Source: Cryptomeria japonica | Taxonomy: Eukaryota > Streptophyta > Pinopsida > Cupressales > Cupressaceae | DNA length: 64,000 nucleotides | Reading direction: 5' to 3' | Assembly (NCBI RefSeq): GCF_030272615.1 | Contig: NC_081406.1 | Span: forward strand, 217,194,997 to 217,258,996 | Part shown: positions 30,717-42,940 of the stretch, in pieces | Position numbering within the stretch: the stretch's first letter is position 1 | Layout: every line of letters begins with the position of its first letter | Program-made: the position numbers and the translations under genes | Notes under the pieces: model-generated | Database searches by the model: none | Told to the model about the DNA's origin: nothing | The model's input: the letters and a program-made list of their open reading frames with translations, nothing else

Positions 30717-31905
30717 ATGCCTCCAAAAGTGATGCATGTTGGCAGAAATGCTAGTGCCAGAAATGCTAGTAGAAGGAATCCTTTGGAAAATGAGGGTTTG
30801 AGAGCCCTCCAAAGACACATTGATGCACTGCAAGAAGAGATGAGAAGAGGGTTTAATTAGAGGAGAGGAGAAAGTGATGATGGAGGAGAGGTTGAAGATT
30901 CATCCTCAAGTGAATCAGAATAAGCAATAGATCAAGATCAAGGTCAGTTGTTGAGGGGCATTTCTTAGATTGGAAAGAGACCCAAAATTGAAGTCTCTAA
31001 TTATTCTAGGAATTTGAACCCAAGAGAGCCAATTGATTGGATTGATGGGCTGGAGGAATATTTCAAGTATGAGGAGAAAGAGGACCCAGATCGGGTTAAG
31101 TTTGGAAAGATGAAACTGAAAGGTCATCCAAATATTTGATGGAAAGAGGTACAACTAGATATAAATTAGAGAGGAAAGGGAAAGATCACTAGATGGGATC
31201 GCATGGTTGATAAACTAAAGAAACAATTCATTCCCATGGACTATGAGATAGATTTGCTGAATAAATTACAAGGGTTGAAACAAGGTAACAAATTTGTGAA
31301 GGAGTACACAAAATAATTCTACCAAATAATTATCAAAATAGGTCATGCAAAGGCCAACAAGGAGAAGGTCGCCCATTATCTGAATGGGTTAAGGTTGAGT
31401 ATTCAAGAGGAGATAAGTCTGGTCAGAATGGCCAGTATTGAAGAAGCATATAAATTTACTTTGAAGGATGAGAAAAAGCTAAATAAGAGGTTTGAAGGCA
31501 AGCAAAAAGGGAAAGCCCAACGAAGCAAAAAATTTTTTGGACGCCAAAATGAAGATCAGAAGAAAAATGATGAAGCAAGTACCAACTGAAATCCAAAGGG
31601 CGATAATTTGTATTGCTCTCATGATTAAAATAATGAAAAACAACATGGAAGAAGAAGAGGAAGACCTAGAAAAGGATCTAAGAGAGGAGGTTTCAGAGGA
31701 GCATGTTTCTAGTAAGGAGAAGAAGGGCATAGAGCCTTTGACTGTCCTCAACATCATGGAAGGACAGACAAAAGAAATGATGGCCATGCGCAAGTTGCAC
31801 ATGTAGACCAAGAAGATCGGTCTGGACATTCTAATGATGCTAAAAGAGGAGAAGCCCTAGTTATCAAGAGAGACCTAATGAAGGAGGATAAAGACCTAGA
31901 TCAAA
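30717..31905 (+). pseudogene. Chromovirus G gag, multiple stops
   Basis: The start MPPKVMHVGRNASARNAS lies 75 bp after the primer site. The frame continues through EPIDWIDGLEEYFKYEEKED, WDRMVDKLKKQFIPMDYEID, LNGLRLSIQEEISLVRMASI and EEAYKFTLKDEKKL, the retrotransposon gag block, with stops at GFN*, ESE*, GIS*, PNI*, DIN*, YTK* and STN*. A Lys/Arg-rich tail follows. The zinc knuckle is degraded: CF**GEEGHRAFDC keeps the last Cys, His and Cys spacing but has two stops. Confidence 0.85.
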
Positions 31906-32505
31906 GGTAGAGTTTGTTTCACACTAGATGCAAATGTGAAAATAAGTGTTACAATGTGATTATTGACAGTGGGAGCATTGGCCATCTGATGTCTAAAGAG
32001 ATGGTTAGAAAGTTGAAGCTAAAGAGAGAAAGACATGCACATTCGTATCAGATATCCTAGTTGCAAAATGACCACAAAGTTTTGGTTAATGAGCAGTGTT
32101 TGGTAAAATTCAAGATTGGTAGTTACCATGATGAAGTACTATGTTACATCATACCCATGGATGCATGTCACATGCTATTAGGGAGACCATGGCAATTCAA
32201 TAGGAGTGTTGTACATGATGGTCATGCTAATACCTACACCCTAAAAAAGGATGGGGTTTGTCATAAGTTGAAACCCCTTAAGGATGTGGAAGAAAAGATT
32301 GGTAGTAGTGCTAGAATGTGTTTTGTTGGTGGAAAAGAATTTTTGGAAGATAAAAAACATGAATTTGTGTGTTTTGCTTCAATTCCTACATTTGGTAGAG
32401 AAGATAGTGAAGAAATGCCTGTAAAAGTTTTAGGTTTGTTGAAAGAGTTTTAGAACATTGTCTCCAATAATATGCCTAAGGGTTTACCATGTGGAAGGCT
32501 TTAGA
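31906..32505 (+). pseudogene. Chromovirus G protease (retropepsin) and start of RT
   Basis: CYNVIIDSGSIGHLMSKEMV has the aspartic protease triad Asp-Ser-Gly. The rest of the domain is CHMLLGRPWQFNRSVVHDGH and NTYTLKKDGVCHKLKPL in the open stretch from 32061 to 32453. After a stop, NIVSNNMPKGLPCGRL matches the segment that opens gypsy RT, where the sequence then jumps to RVADVFSRRQTLL, the end of RNase H. The RT palm (YXDD) and RNase H are absent. Confidence 0.85.
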
Positions 32506-33452
32506 GAGTTGCAGATGTCTTTAGTAGGAGGCAAACTTTGTTGACAGAGATGCAACTTGAGATGGTTGGGTTCAATGAGCTCAAAAGATTGTATCCTAAG
32601 GATCCTGATTTTGTAGAGGCTTGGAAAGCTTGTAAGAATTTTGCTAGTCTAGATAAGACAAGATGGTTGGATTTTATAATCGAGGATGGCATGTTGTTCA
32701 AGGGAAGCCACTTGTGTATTCCCGGGGGTCCCATGAGAGATAATTTGATCAAGGATAAGCAAAGTGGAGGGATGGCAGAATATTCTAGTCAAGAGACGAC
32801 CATTGCCATTATTAGTGACCATTATTATTAGCCTCAATTATCACAAGATGTGAAGAAATTTGTGCAGGGTTGTAGAGTGTGTCAGATGGTAGAAGGACTA
32901 TACTAGAATACCAAGCTATATTAGCCATTAATTATACCAGAGAGGCCATGGGAGGTGAAGAAGCACATCAATGAGATGAATTTGCAATATAAGGTGAAGG
33001 AAGATTAGAAAAGGAGGTATAAGGAGTTTCAGGTTGGAGATGAGGTGATGCTTCATTTGAAGAAGGAAAGGTTCCCATTGGGGATCTACAATAAGTTAAA
33101 GGTGAAGCAATTTGGTCCCTACAAGATCTTCAAGATACATGAATCTGGAAACACATATGAGGTAGAGTTTCCAGAAGGAATTAACATTTTCCTTGTGTTC
33201 AACATTTTAGAGTTAACAAAATATCGTGAAAGTCGCATAGAGGAGGAGACAACAATAGAACAATACAAAATTCTTGCACCTACTTCAGAGGAGGAGATAG
33301 AAGCAATTCTGGATAGTCGTGTGAAAACTACCAGGAACAGGCAATATGAGGAGTATCTAGTGAAATGGAGGGGAAGACCTGTTGAAGATTCTTCATGCTT
33401 ATCCAAGGTAGAGGTGGACCATTTGGGTTTTCCTCAACCAACTGAGATGTGA
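32506..33452 (+). pseudogene. Chromovirus G integrase remnants with chromodomain
   Basis: It opens RVADVFSRRQTLLTEMQLEM, then the zinc module (HYY*PQLSQDVKKFVQGCRVCQ). PLIIPERPWE, the start of the catalytic core, is joined directly to VKKHINEMNLQYKVKED, past its end. The C-terminus FQVGDEVMLHLKKERFP, then FGPYKIFKIHESGNTYEVEF, leads to the chromodomain EEEIEAILDSRVKTTRNRQY and EEYLVKWRGRPVEDSSC at 33285-33400. Chromodomains steer such elements to methylated heterochromatin. The segment 33045-33452 is open. Confidence 0.88.
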
Positions 33453-33483
33453 CAGGGTCATTTCTCAATCTACCTCGGGTGTC

Positions 33484-34380
33484 TGATGCAGGAGCATTCG
33501 GTGGTGTATAGGCAATCCTACATCACCCAAAAATATTTCTTTTTTTGTTTTAGTTTTCTTTAATGGTTTTGCAGTTATGAATACCCATTTGGACAAATAA
33601 GAGATTTCAACTCTCAGAATTGTCAAGTTGCTTTTTCTTGCCGACTACCCAAAATAGAAGGGTTTTATTTGAAGGTAGATAGAGCCCAAATTTAAAGGAA
33701 GATTAAGGAAGGAAAAATAAATTCATTGGCAAAATAATCATGTCAAAAGCATTAACGGTTTGAAAGTTATGAAAGTTTTAATTTTTTGAAAAATTGAGAA
33801 AAATCCTTCCAAGTCATATTTGAGGCATAAAATGGTGTTGAACGGAATCAAAAATAGCAAGAATCGATGGAGTGAAATCTTAGCGTATTCTACACTCAGA
33901 GAGCTTTCCAATGCTTCAAACGATTCATAATTCCAATTCTTGGATCAAAAGTTATGGTTGTCGAAAGTTGGACAATTTTTGAAAAGTTCCAATTTTCGAA
34001 TCTGGTTGTATTTTCAAACTTCCAATTTCATGTTTTGGCATTTGTCTGCCATTTAATAATTTCTATATTGTAATTTCAGCAATAAAATAGAAGAAAGTCT
34101 ATTTAAGACTCATATGTAGAAATTGGGAAGTTAGTTGTTGGAGTTGTTGTATTTGAGTTTTTTGAAGAGAGAGTTTGAGAGTTTTGTTTTGAATTGTAAG
34201 GGTTTTCCAGAAAACTGTGTAAGCTGTTGTATTGTAGCTTGTGAGGTTTATTCCTCTAGTTTGTATTTGCATGTTATCATATTTTTAATTCGCATGTTTG
34301 CGGATAATAATAAGAAAATCTTTTGAGTCTTTTATTGCAATTTACTGTATTTTTCTGTTTCTCGGGTTATTCCCGCATCA
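33484..34380 (+). repeat. 3' LTR of chromovirus G
   Basis: Starts TGATGCAGGAGCATTC and ends TTCCCGCATCA. No strong polypurine tract precedes it (the sequence before it reads CTACCTCGGGTGTC), which is unusual. The ATGTT at 34381-34385 completes the target duplication. Confidence 0.9.
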
Positions 34381-34385
34381 ATGTT
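34381..34385. repeat. Right target-site duplication of chromovirus G (ATGTT)
   Basis: Exact copy of 29709-29713; LINE F resumes beyond it. Confidence 0.88.
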
Positions 34386-34428
34386 TCCTTGGCATATTGT
34401 CAGAGTTTTACCACGTAAATATGTACAT

Positions 34429-34554
34429 TATCATTTGTTCTACTATTCTTCTTTATTTTTCACTACTTATTAGCATTTGTTCTGCTATTCTTCTTTATTT
34501 TTCACTACTTATTATCATTTGTTCTGCTATTCTTCTTTATTTTTCACTACTTCT
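34429..34554. repeat. 42-bp tandem repeat, three copies
   Basis: Units begin at 34429, 34471 and 34513 with a core of CATTTGTTCTGCTATTCTTC followed by TTTATTTTTCACTACTT. The copies differ at only a few positions. The array lies 44 bp from the chromovirus insertion edge and inside the span of LINE F. Confidence 0.85.
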
Positions 34555-34592
34555 TTGCATCTAATTTATGCTGTAATTTGATTGTTTCTGGA

Positions 34593-35423
34593 TTAATACT
34601 TCCACATTGATAACATTCTGAACCACATAGTTACAAATTTAAAGGAATATTTGACCCTTTTGAGTTTCCCTTTGAGTGACCTAGTAGAAGATACGAGAAA
34701 CCTGTCGAGTTTCTCAACAATTTGAAAGAGGCCTTTCTTTTTATTTGTCCAATTATATTTTCTATTCTTACGGAGCATATCAATGAGGACGTTATCCTGA
34801 ATGAAAGAGGAAAAAGAAACAATAACTTTGGGGAAAGGAGCAATACCTCCCATCTTTTCTTCGTAAGAGGCTATTGCATTGAAATCTCCATCTATCATGA
34901 CTAGTTCCTCTGATAGCTAATCAAGGTATTCTAATAGATTGTCCCATAGGTTCTTTTTGTCAACCGTGGAGAAGGGACCATCAATATTGAATAACCACGA
35001 GTATACGTTAAAGTGCAAAACTTTCACTAGCATCCAATTTGCATTTTGAATGATTTCTTCTACTGTGCCTTATTAGATGAAGAACCTTCTAGATTATCCA
35101 GCTGATTTAGCATTCCATAGCACAGCAAGACCTCCAGACGCTCCTCTAGCTTGAGCATTGAATAGTTTTCACTAATTCCATTGTTTAAAGGATGCATAGA
35201 TATCTTAAGATAGCTTTGTTTCTTGCAAAAGAACTAGATCTATCCCACGAGCATCAAGTTGATGCTTGATAAGGGTGCATCTATTAAGAACGCTGATTTC
35301 TTAAGATAGCTTTGTTTCTTGCAAAAGAACTAGATCTATCCCACGAGCATCAAGTTGATGCTTGATAAGGGTGCATCTATTAAGAACATTGATTCCCCTA
35401 ACATTCCAAGATATGAATTTCAT
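34593..35423 (-). pseudogene. LINE F endonuclease (EEP), with internal duplication
   Basis: The AP-like endonuclease that would nick target DNA. The start MKFISWNVRGINVLNRCTLI is at 35423, giving the ORF2 start. It continues HQLDARGIDLVLLQETKLS (catalytic Glu of QETK). After a 96-bp duplication come RGASGGLAVLWN, then MIDGDFNAIASYEEKMGGI (GDFN metal motif) and KYNWTNKKKGLFQIVEKLD, RFLVS at 34593-34898. Several stops break the reading between these blocks. Confidence 0.85.
35203..35394. repeat. 96-bp exact tandem duplication inside the endonuclease ORF
   Basis: Units at 35203-35298 and 35299-35394 are the same apart from their final few bases. The period, 96, is a multiple of three, so 32 codons (minus strand, from NVLNRC to QETKLS) were duplicated without shifting the frame. 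Confidence 0.92.
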
Positions 35424-35479
35424 TACTTTTGAGAAGAGCATCATGTTCCTCTCGGTCTAGATTTTTTTGAAGGTGCTGC

Positions 35480-36850
35480 TCTCCAAAGTAGATTAAGGCC
35501 CTGTTGCTATTTCCTTTTGAGTTATAGTTTCTAGAGTTTTCTGGCCTCTTTTTTAAAGAGCCTTGAACAAGGGAGATGAAGACATAGGAGTTTGTGAAAT
35601 GGACAAATGATTGGAATAATCAACTCCAAGGTGCCATTGTCTACCTCATCAATTTTTTCAACGTCAACATCATTGGCAACCCTATTAACTATTTGAGACC
35701 CCGCATTAATAGTTAAATTTTCTGCTAAGAACTCCAATCCGTCTTCCTAAAAAAAAAATTAAATTCACATGCGTAGAGATAGTTTGGAGACTAAGCATCG
35801 AAATCAAATCATGTGTTGGGATGACTTCTTTCTACAAGAGTTCTCTGACTGTTCACCTCGTTCAGGGATTGAACCAGGTTCTAGATTTTCCTTAGACAAT
35901 GAGAGAGGCAGCAGACTAGCTTTGAGATTATAACTATCTGGCTGAATAATAAGGCAACTGAAAAGGACCCAGAGCACACCCCTTGCGGCAACGAGGGTGG
36001 CCTGAAGATTTGGGAAGCAAAGATCTAGATAATACAAATGAATTTCTTCTCTGAGTGCAAAGGCATGGCCAGATCGAATGATTTTTCAAGAGCTCCTTGG
36101 AGGCGAGAAATACAAAGACCAATTGATGTTTTATTTAATGTAGCTATACCATGCATAGAAAAGGATGTCTTTCTTAGCAAACTATGAAGGACAGGACATG
36201 GTATGGTATAGTGAGGAGATTGTCAATGGAATTATTTCTGACAATTACTGACAAAATGTTTCCTCCTTCGTACCTATCTCTAGGAAAAGGGATGAGTCGC
36301 TTCGTTCCACAAGACTCCTCTTTCGAATAAAGATTTGGGCATGAAGTATCAAAATAGCCAAGTAGATGACAGTGGGTAAAAACACTTTTTGGTAATTCTA
36401 TAATAATATTCTGAATCATTACTCCATATTTTAAAAGGATGTGTAACAGCTTTGGTAATTCTTTAGTAGTATTAAGGCAGATGCAAATCCTTACTGAAGG
36501 TTGGGGTTTTCGAAGAATATGAAATCACTTTTTTAGGAAGATCCCCAATCGGTTAGCTAAATCTTCAAAAATATTGAGTTCCCTTTACTCCATTGGAAGA
36601 CAAGGGAGCTGAATCCAGAAAGGAGTGATTGTATACAATAGTATTCAATAATAGGAGTTCGAGATGAATTTGAATCCCATTGAATCTCCATTCATTAGCC
36701 ATGCTTCACACATCAATCCAATTTTATATTACTTACCCTTCTAAAATATTATGAGCAAATTTGTAAGGTGGATAGTCGGTTACTACAAATTTTTCCAATA
36801 TGGCAGAGCATTTAATCATATTGCTTGCTATAGAAAGAAAGATTTTATTC
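35480..36850 (-). pseudogene. LINE F ORF1 remnant
   Basis: Upstream of the endonuclease start the minus strand shows the ORF1 pattern (DUF4283 and zinc knuckle). Visible pieces are IGDLPKKVISYSSKTPTFSK near 36500-36555, IQNIIIELPKSVFTHCHLLG and YFDTSCPNLYSKEES in the open stretch 36174-36419. The latter is a CX2H/GY/C-type knuckle with degraded residues. The C-terminal part, 35531-35737, is acidic (ANDVDVEKIDEVDNGTLEL). Frames are interrupted repeatedly. The function would be RNA binding in the LINE ribonucleoprotein. Confidence 0.55.
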
Positions 36851-37847
36851 TGTTATTAAAGATGAAATGGTGTACTAGAAATATTTTCTAGTAAGAACAT
36901 TTCATTCAAGAATGGAGTAACAACAATGAAAATGATGACGATTGATTAATAATAATGAAGTTATGTTTATTGATATTATTTTTTATTATATTGATAGTTT
37001 TAGTTACGTTCTTTAAATCAAAATAGTTTATTAGTAATATCAAATTATTTCAAATTAAACAAGGATTTGTTTTGCATTTTATTTTGATTGATTCTATTAT
37101 ATTTTGGCATGGTCATGCCTATTCTTTCTTTGGTTCTTGTGTTTATTTTTAAGTTTTCTTGTATGTTTTTTTTGTTTGACTATTTTGTTCATTCTATTTC
37201 TTTGTGTTTTATTTATTTTTGTAAAATGGATTTATTCACACATTTTCTACATACATTTGCTTGAGGGAGAAAGCCTGTAAACAAACATAACAGAGATAAT
37301 ACGAAGAAAAATAGTTATTTGCATTGGAATGAATTACGCACTTCTAAAGATTAAGATAATGTGAAGAATGCATTGATAAGGTTGACATTTGTATGTACCG
37401 ACTAAAGGGAAAATCCTTTAGACACGTGTACTTTCTTTGAAAGGAGCTTAACCTCAAGTGCATCTTGAACCTAGGATCAGCTTTAGCACAATCTACTAAT
37501 GCGGAAAATTGTAGAGGCAATGAGAAACATTGGTATTTATATCAATTGTTAATCTTCCTTAAAATATTAAAGAAAGACCCCTCTTTTAGATTTCTCTACA
37601 GCTCTAGAGTAGGCCAATGGTCATCCTCCACTGAGGTTTTGCTATTCTCTCTCACTTAGGTGCTCTCTTTGTGATTTTGGTGACATCCGTTGGGTATTTG
37701 GGTATGTTGGTTTGATTTCTCTTGGTTTGGTCTTATTGTGCTTTGGTTTTATTTAATGATTTTAAATAATTTCCCACTCTACATTGTTAAACCCTTTCAT
37801 CCATATTTATTTGAGTCTTGTTGTGTGTCTGGCATACAAGAGGATTA
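36851..37847. other. No recognised feature
   Basis: AT-rich, T-tract-rich sequence with only short biased frames. I see no LTR ends, RNA gene or recognisable domain. Confidence 0.5.
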
Positions 37848-38402
37848 ATGGAAGGTGGTGACAAGGCAATAGGTGAGCCCCTCGATGACCTGGAAGGGGC
37901 AAGTGCTCTCAATGGTAGTAGTAAAGGTGGTGGATAGTCTTTTCAATACATCATGGTGGAAAAACATAGTGAGAGCATTCTAGAATCTATTGAATTCAAA
38001 GCCATTGGTGATGGTGGGCACTATGGAGATCAATTATTAGGAGTAGGACGTAAGTTCCCTCATAAGTTTGACATCATTTCTAACTCTGATATAGTTGTTG
38101 CTGTGGATAAGGAAGAGAAAAGGTTAAAAATGTGGCAATTTTTCTCGTTGCTTTGGATTGCAATAAAATTCCTACTAGAAATCTTATGGATGGATTGTTT
38201 AATAGTGTTTGGAATTAAAAGTTAGGTTTTCATCTATAAAATGATTCAAAGGTCTATTCCTAGTATTTTTCAAAAAGGAAATGTTGTCTTTCGAGCAACT
38301 GCTTGGTATCTAGAGGTTTTGAATGAGGAGCTTTTGGCCCTCTCATACCATAGATGGGTTACTATTAAAAAAGGTTTCCTTGCAATTGTGGGCATTTTCA
38401 AT
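37848..38402 (+). pseudogene. Unrecognised broken ORF, possibly LINE ORF1 N-terminus
   Basis: From an ATG at 37848: MEGGDKAIGEPLDDLEGASA, then a stop, then MVEKHSESILESIEFKAIGD and HKFDIISNSDIVVAVDKEEK up to 38225. In a shifted frame one reads NVAIFLVALDCNKIPTRNLM and DGLFNSVWN, which has the feel of the DUF4283 segment of plant LINE ORF1. That is a tentative reading. It ends where the foldback begins. Confidence 0.35.
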
Positions 38403-38404
38403 TA

Positions 38405-39000
38405 AAAACATTCCTAGACTGACATATAAAATTCAATCTCTCACATCAAATATTATATAGCCATGATTCTATATCAAACATCAATATAAATTCATGTTCT
38501 TATATCAGCTATCATCGTAAATTTGTGCTCCCATTTAAAATACTAATGTAAACTTGTTCTCCCATATCAAATAACAAAATTATATCTTTAAACATATAAA
38601 ATTGTTGATGAAAAAATTATAAATACATATACAACAATGTTGCCATTGGCATTAGAAATTATACATGATGCCTTGTGCAATGACCCCTCAATCTAATAGA
38701 GGTTGCAATTTTCAGACTGGCGAGTCATTACACAAGGCATCATGCACAATTTCCACTTCAAGGGAGACATTATTGCCTAGGTATTAAAAAATTTTCTATT
38801 AATGATTTTATATGGTTCATGATTTAGTTTCATTATTTGAGATGGGAGCTTGAGATTTTGTTGATGTTTTAAATGGGACTACAAGTTTATGTTGATGTTT
38901 GATATGAGAGCATTGGTTTGTCTTGATTTTTTAAATGGGAGCACAAATTCATGTTGATTTTTTATACAAGTGGACAAGTTTATACTAATGTTCAATATGA
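38405..39000. repeat. Long inverted repeat (foldback), arms of about 280 bp
   Basis: The reverse complement of 38405-38686 aligns with 38722-39000. Near the centre, 32-base arms (38655-38686 and 38722-38753) match at 28 positions, all four differences being transitions. The spacer is 35 bases. Outward similarity continues more loosely: TTGATATGGGAG opposite TTGAGATGGGAG, and TTTTAAATGGGAGCAC on both sides. Both arms consist of short units of the type TTGATGTTTGATATGAGAG. It resembles a foldback element or MITE, or a hairpin-RNA locus. No flanking target duplication was found. Confidence 0.7.
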
Positions 39001-39320
39001 GAGTATGGATTTATGTTGATATCTCTTCGATTGAGACCCAAAGATTCATGAGTTTATGTAATTGTTTCAAATAGGAGCACAAGTTTATGTTGATGTTTGA
39101 TATGAGAGTATGAGTTTATATTTTGATATTTGAAATTGGAATATGGATTTATGTTGACATCTTTTTGATTGAGAACTAAAGATTAATGACTTTATATTCA
39201 TATTTTAAATCAAAACATTAGTTTATTTTGATGTTTGATATGGGAACACCAATTTATGTTGATGTTTGATAGGGTGTATGAATTTGTGTCGATATATTCT
39301 CAATTGAGAATAAAAGACAA
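38840..39320. repeat. Degenerate direct repeats in the right arm of the foldback
   Basis: ATGTTGATGTTTGATATG occurs at 38889 and 39087, and a variant at 39255. A longer phrase, TATGGATTTATGTTGATATC followed by GATTGAGA and AAAGATT, recurs at about 39005, 39140 and 39275. The array extends beyond the part matched by the left arm, so the right side has been amplified. Confidence 0.65.
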
Positions 39321-41141
<1,821 letters not shown>

Positions 41142-41156
41142 AACATATAGGCAATA
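41142..41156. repeat. Left target-site duplication of LINE H (15 bp)
   Basis: AACATATAGGCAATA here and again at 49470-49484, just after an A-rich tail. A 15-bp direct repeat is typical of LINE target-primed insertion. Confidence 0.9.
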
Positions 41157-41355
41157 GAGGAACTGCAACTTTAAGCTCTGTAACTTTCCCGCTCACTGCA
41201 ACTTTGAATTTCTATGATGGTTGTCGTTTCCACAGGGGAGGGCCCATCCTCCCCGTAACTTGAGCCCCCCTGCTCAACTACAGGTGTGCCTGGATCTGGC
41301 ACTTGTGCTATGCTTCTAGAGTACTGGGTGGGCTCCCTTGGTTGGAGATTCTATC

Positions 41356-42928
41356 ATGGAGGTCTGTAACGTGGTTATGCACAAGGTTCCCTCCCATGTG
41401 AAGATTCTAAATGTGACTTATCACTTGGATTCTCATAGAAAGGATCCCAAGACTGATGGTGTGGGGCCTTTGTCTAGGGAGGCTCAAGCAAGCAAATGGA
41501 AAGGCACTCTTGTTGGAAGTACTAAGTCAGGGTCATCGAATCGGCTGGCAAAGGTCACTGTTGGTGAGGATGGTCTTGAAATTTGTCTCCCCGATAGTAT
41601 TATAGATAATATCACCTCCTCCCTACACCTCTTCTTAGTGGGGAGATTCTTGGCCTTTAGACCCATGATTGACATGGTCAGAAGATGGGCTGGTTCGAGA
41701 TGGAAACTAAAAGATAGTGTCACTGTCTCTGCTATGTTAGGTGGGTTCTTTTTATTTAGGTTCACTACTGAAGAAGACTTTATTTACATTCTCTTTGGTT
41801 CTTGGTCTTATGGCAAACAGTGTTTGGCCCTCTCTAAGTGGAAGTCGGGGTTTGACCCTAGTGTTGATCTCGTCAGACTTGCATTTGTTCAGATTAGACT
41901 CCCTGGCCTCCCTTTGGAATTCTAGGAGGAGACCATTTTTAGATGGATTGGCAACTCTTTTGATCAGTTTATTGCCGCTGACAATGTTACGATGCAAAAT
42001 TCTAGACTCATTTATGCTTGCCTATGTGTGAATGTGGTTGTTAACAACCCCCACCCTAACTTCATCACTCTCAAATCTAAATGGGGTAAATGGACACAAG
42101 CTATTGTCTACAAGAACACCTCCCTTTGTTGCCAAGGATGTGGAAAACATGGCCATGTGATAGCTAACAGTTCGGCCCCTCCACCTTCGGAGGAAAAACA
42201 AAAAGAGAAACTATCCTCCCTGAGAATTGTCAATAAGGACTTGACAGTAATTAATGTCCCCCCCCCCATAGTCTCCCAATTACTGACAAAATTGAGGATC
42301 CGATCAAGGACTCGAAGGAAAAGGATGATTCTCAAGTTCCTATTGAGGAGGGCTACTGCTTCTTGGAGGGTATTCTTAATATGATGAAGACCCCTGACCA
42401 CAAACCAACACCCGCCTCCTTGGGGAACTGCTTAGATCTGGAACTAGAAGAAGGAGAGATCTCCCAAAGGAAGGTAGAACATGAAGGACTAAAATTTGAG
42501 GAGTGCTTTAGAGAGAAGAAGGGGTACAATGAGGCTACACCAAATGTGCTTAAATTTATGAATCCCAATACTAAGGGGGAAAATGGGAGGATTATATGGT
42601 GTTGAGGGGCTGAACCCATGCCCCCCAAAGTGAATGACCTAGATCCAAGATCCTCTTCCATAGCTACTTGTATGGAATCTACTGGGAAGATCACTATAAC
42701 CTTTTTCTCTCAAGGTAGTCGATCTGCCCCTTCTTCACCTGTGGATAAAGTGAAAGTGGAATGGCAAGAACCAAAAATAAATACTAGAGGAAACAAGAAG
42801 GCAGATGTTGGCAATGACTCTAAATGAGGAAGACGCTTTGAGAGGACCCTTAGAACTAAGGTAATGGCTAGACAAATCGCCAGTGGGTGGCAATTTTCTC
42901 TAGAGACATCTCAAAAAGGCAAGAAATG
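41356..42928 (+). pseudogene. LINE H ORF1 (RNA-binding, DUF4283 plus zinc knuckle)
   Basis: I take the ATG at 41356 (MEVCNVVMHKVPSHVKILNV) because the frame upstream has only non-ATG starts. The DUF4283-like part reads GRFLAFRPMIDMVRRWAGSR, then FFLFRFTTEEDFIYIL. A stop follows LPGLPLEF at 41923-41925, then LCVNVVVNNPHP and the zinc knuckle CCQGCGKHGHVIANS, whose final Cys is Ser. A frameshift in a C run (42258-42266) leads to a Glu- and Lys-rich tail (LELEEGEISQRKVEHEGL) ending near 42928. The role would be packaging LINE RNA. Confidence 0.8.
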
Positions 42929-42940
42929 AAGTTCCTTTCA

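Larger units (their letters stand above)
29714..34380 (+). mobile_element. Chromovirus G: Ty3/gypsy element lacking RT/RNase H and integrase core
   Basis: A 4,667-bp element with LTRs of 912 and 897 bp ending TGATG...CATCA, a primer site and a perfect ATGTT target duplication. Its single frame from 30717 carries gag, protease, integrase zinc module, integrase C-terminus and a chromodomain, but two blocks are missing: everything from the start of RT through RNase H (junction near 32505) and the integrase catalytic core (junction near 32955). Both deletions keep the frame. About 18 in-frame stops are now present. It inserted into LINE F. It could have moved only with proteins from a relative. 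Confidence 0.9.
27986..36850 (-). mobile_element. LINE F: decayed plant L1-type LINE, split by chromovirus G
   Basis: On the minus strand the order is ORF1 (zinc knuckle), endonuclease, RT: the layout of plant L1-type LINEs. The chromovirus at 29714-34380 lies between endonuclease and RT. About 4.2 kb of LINE remains. The 3' end is lost a little beyond the RT, where it abuts an E-type LTR, so neither RNase H nor a poly(A) tail remains. Every domain has stops or frameshifts and the RT catalytic pair is gone. Confidence 0.8.

Noticed and set aside
34298-34564. 88-codon frame with repeated ILLYFSLL phrases
   Set aside because: It is the translation of the 42-bp tandem repeat joined to the chromovirus LTR end.
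38655-38753. Hairpin considered as a tRNA or classical microRNA gene
   Set aside because: No cloverleaf or tRNA boxes; the pairing extends well beyond microRNA length into repeat arms, so a foldback is the simpler reading.
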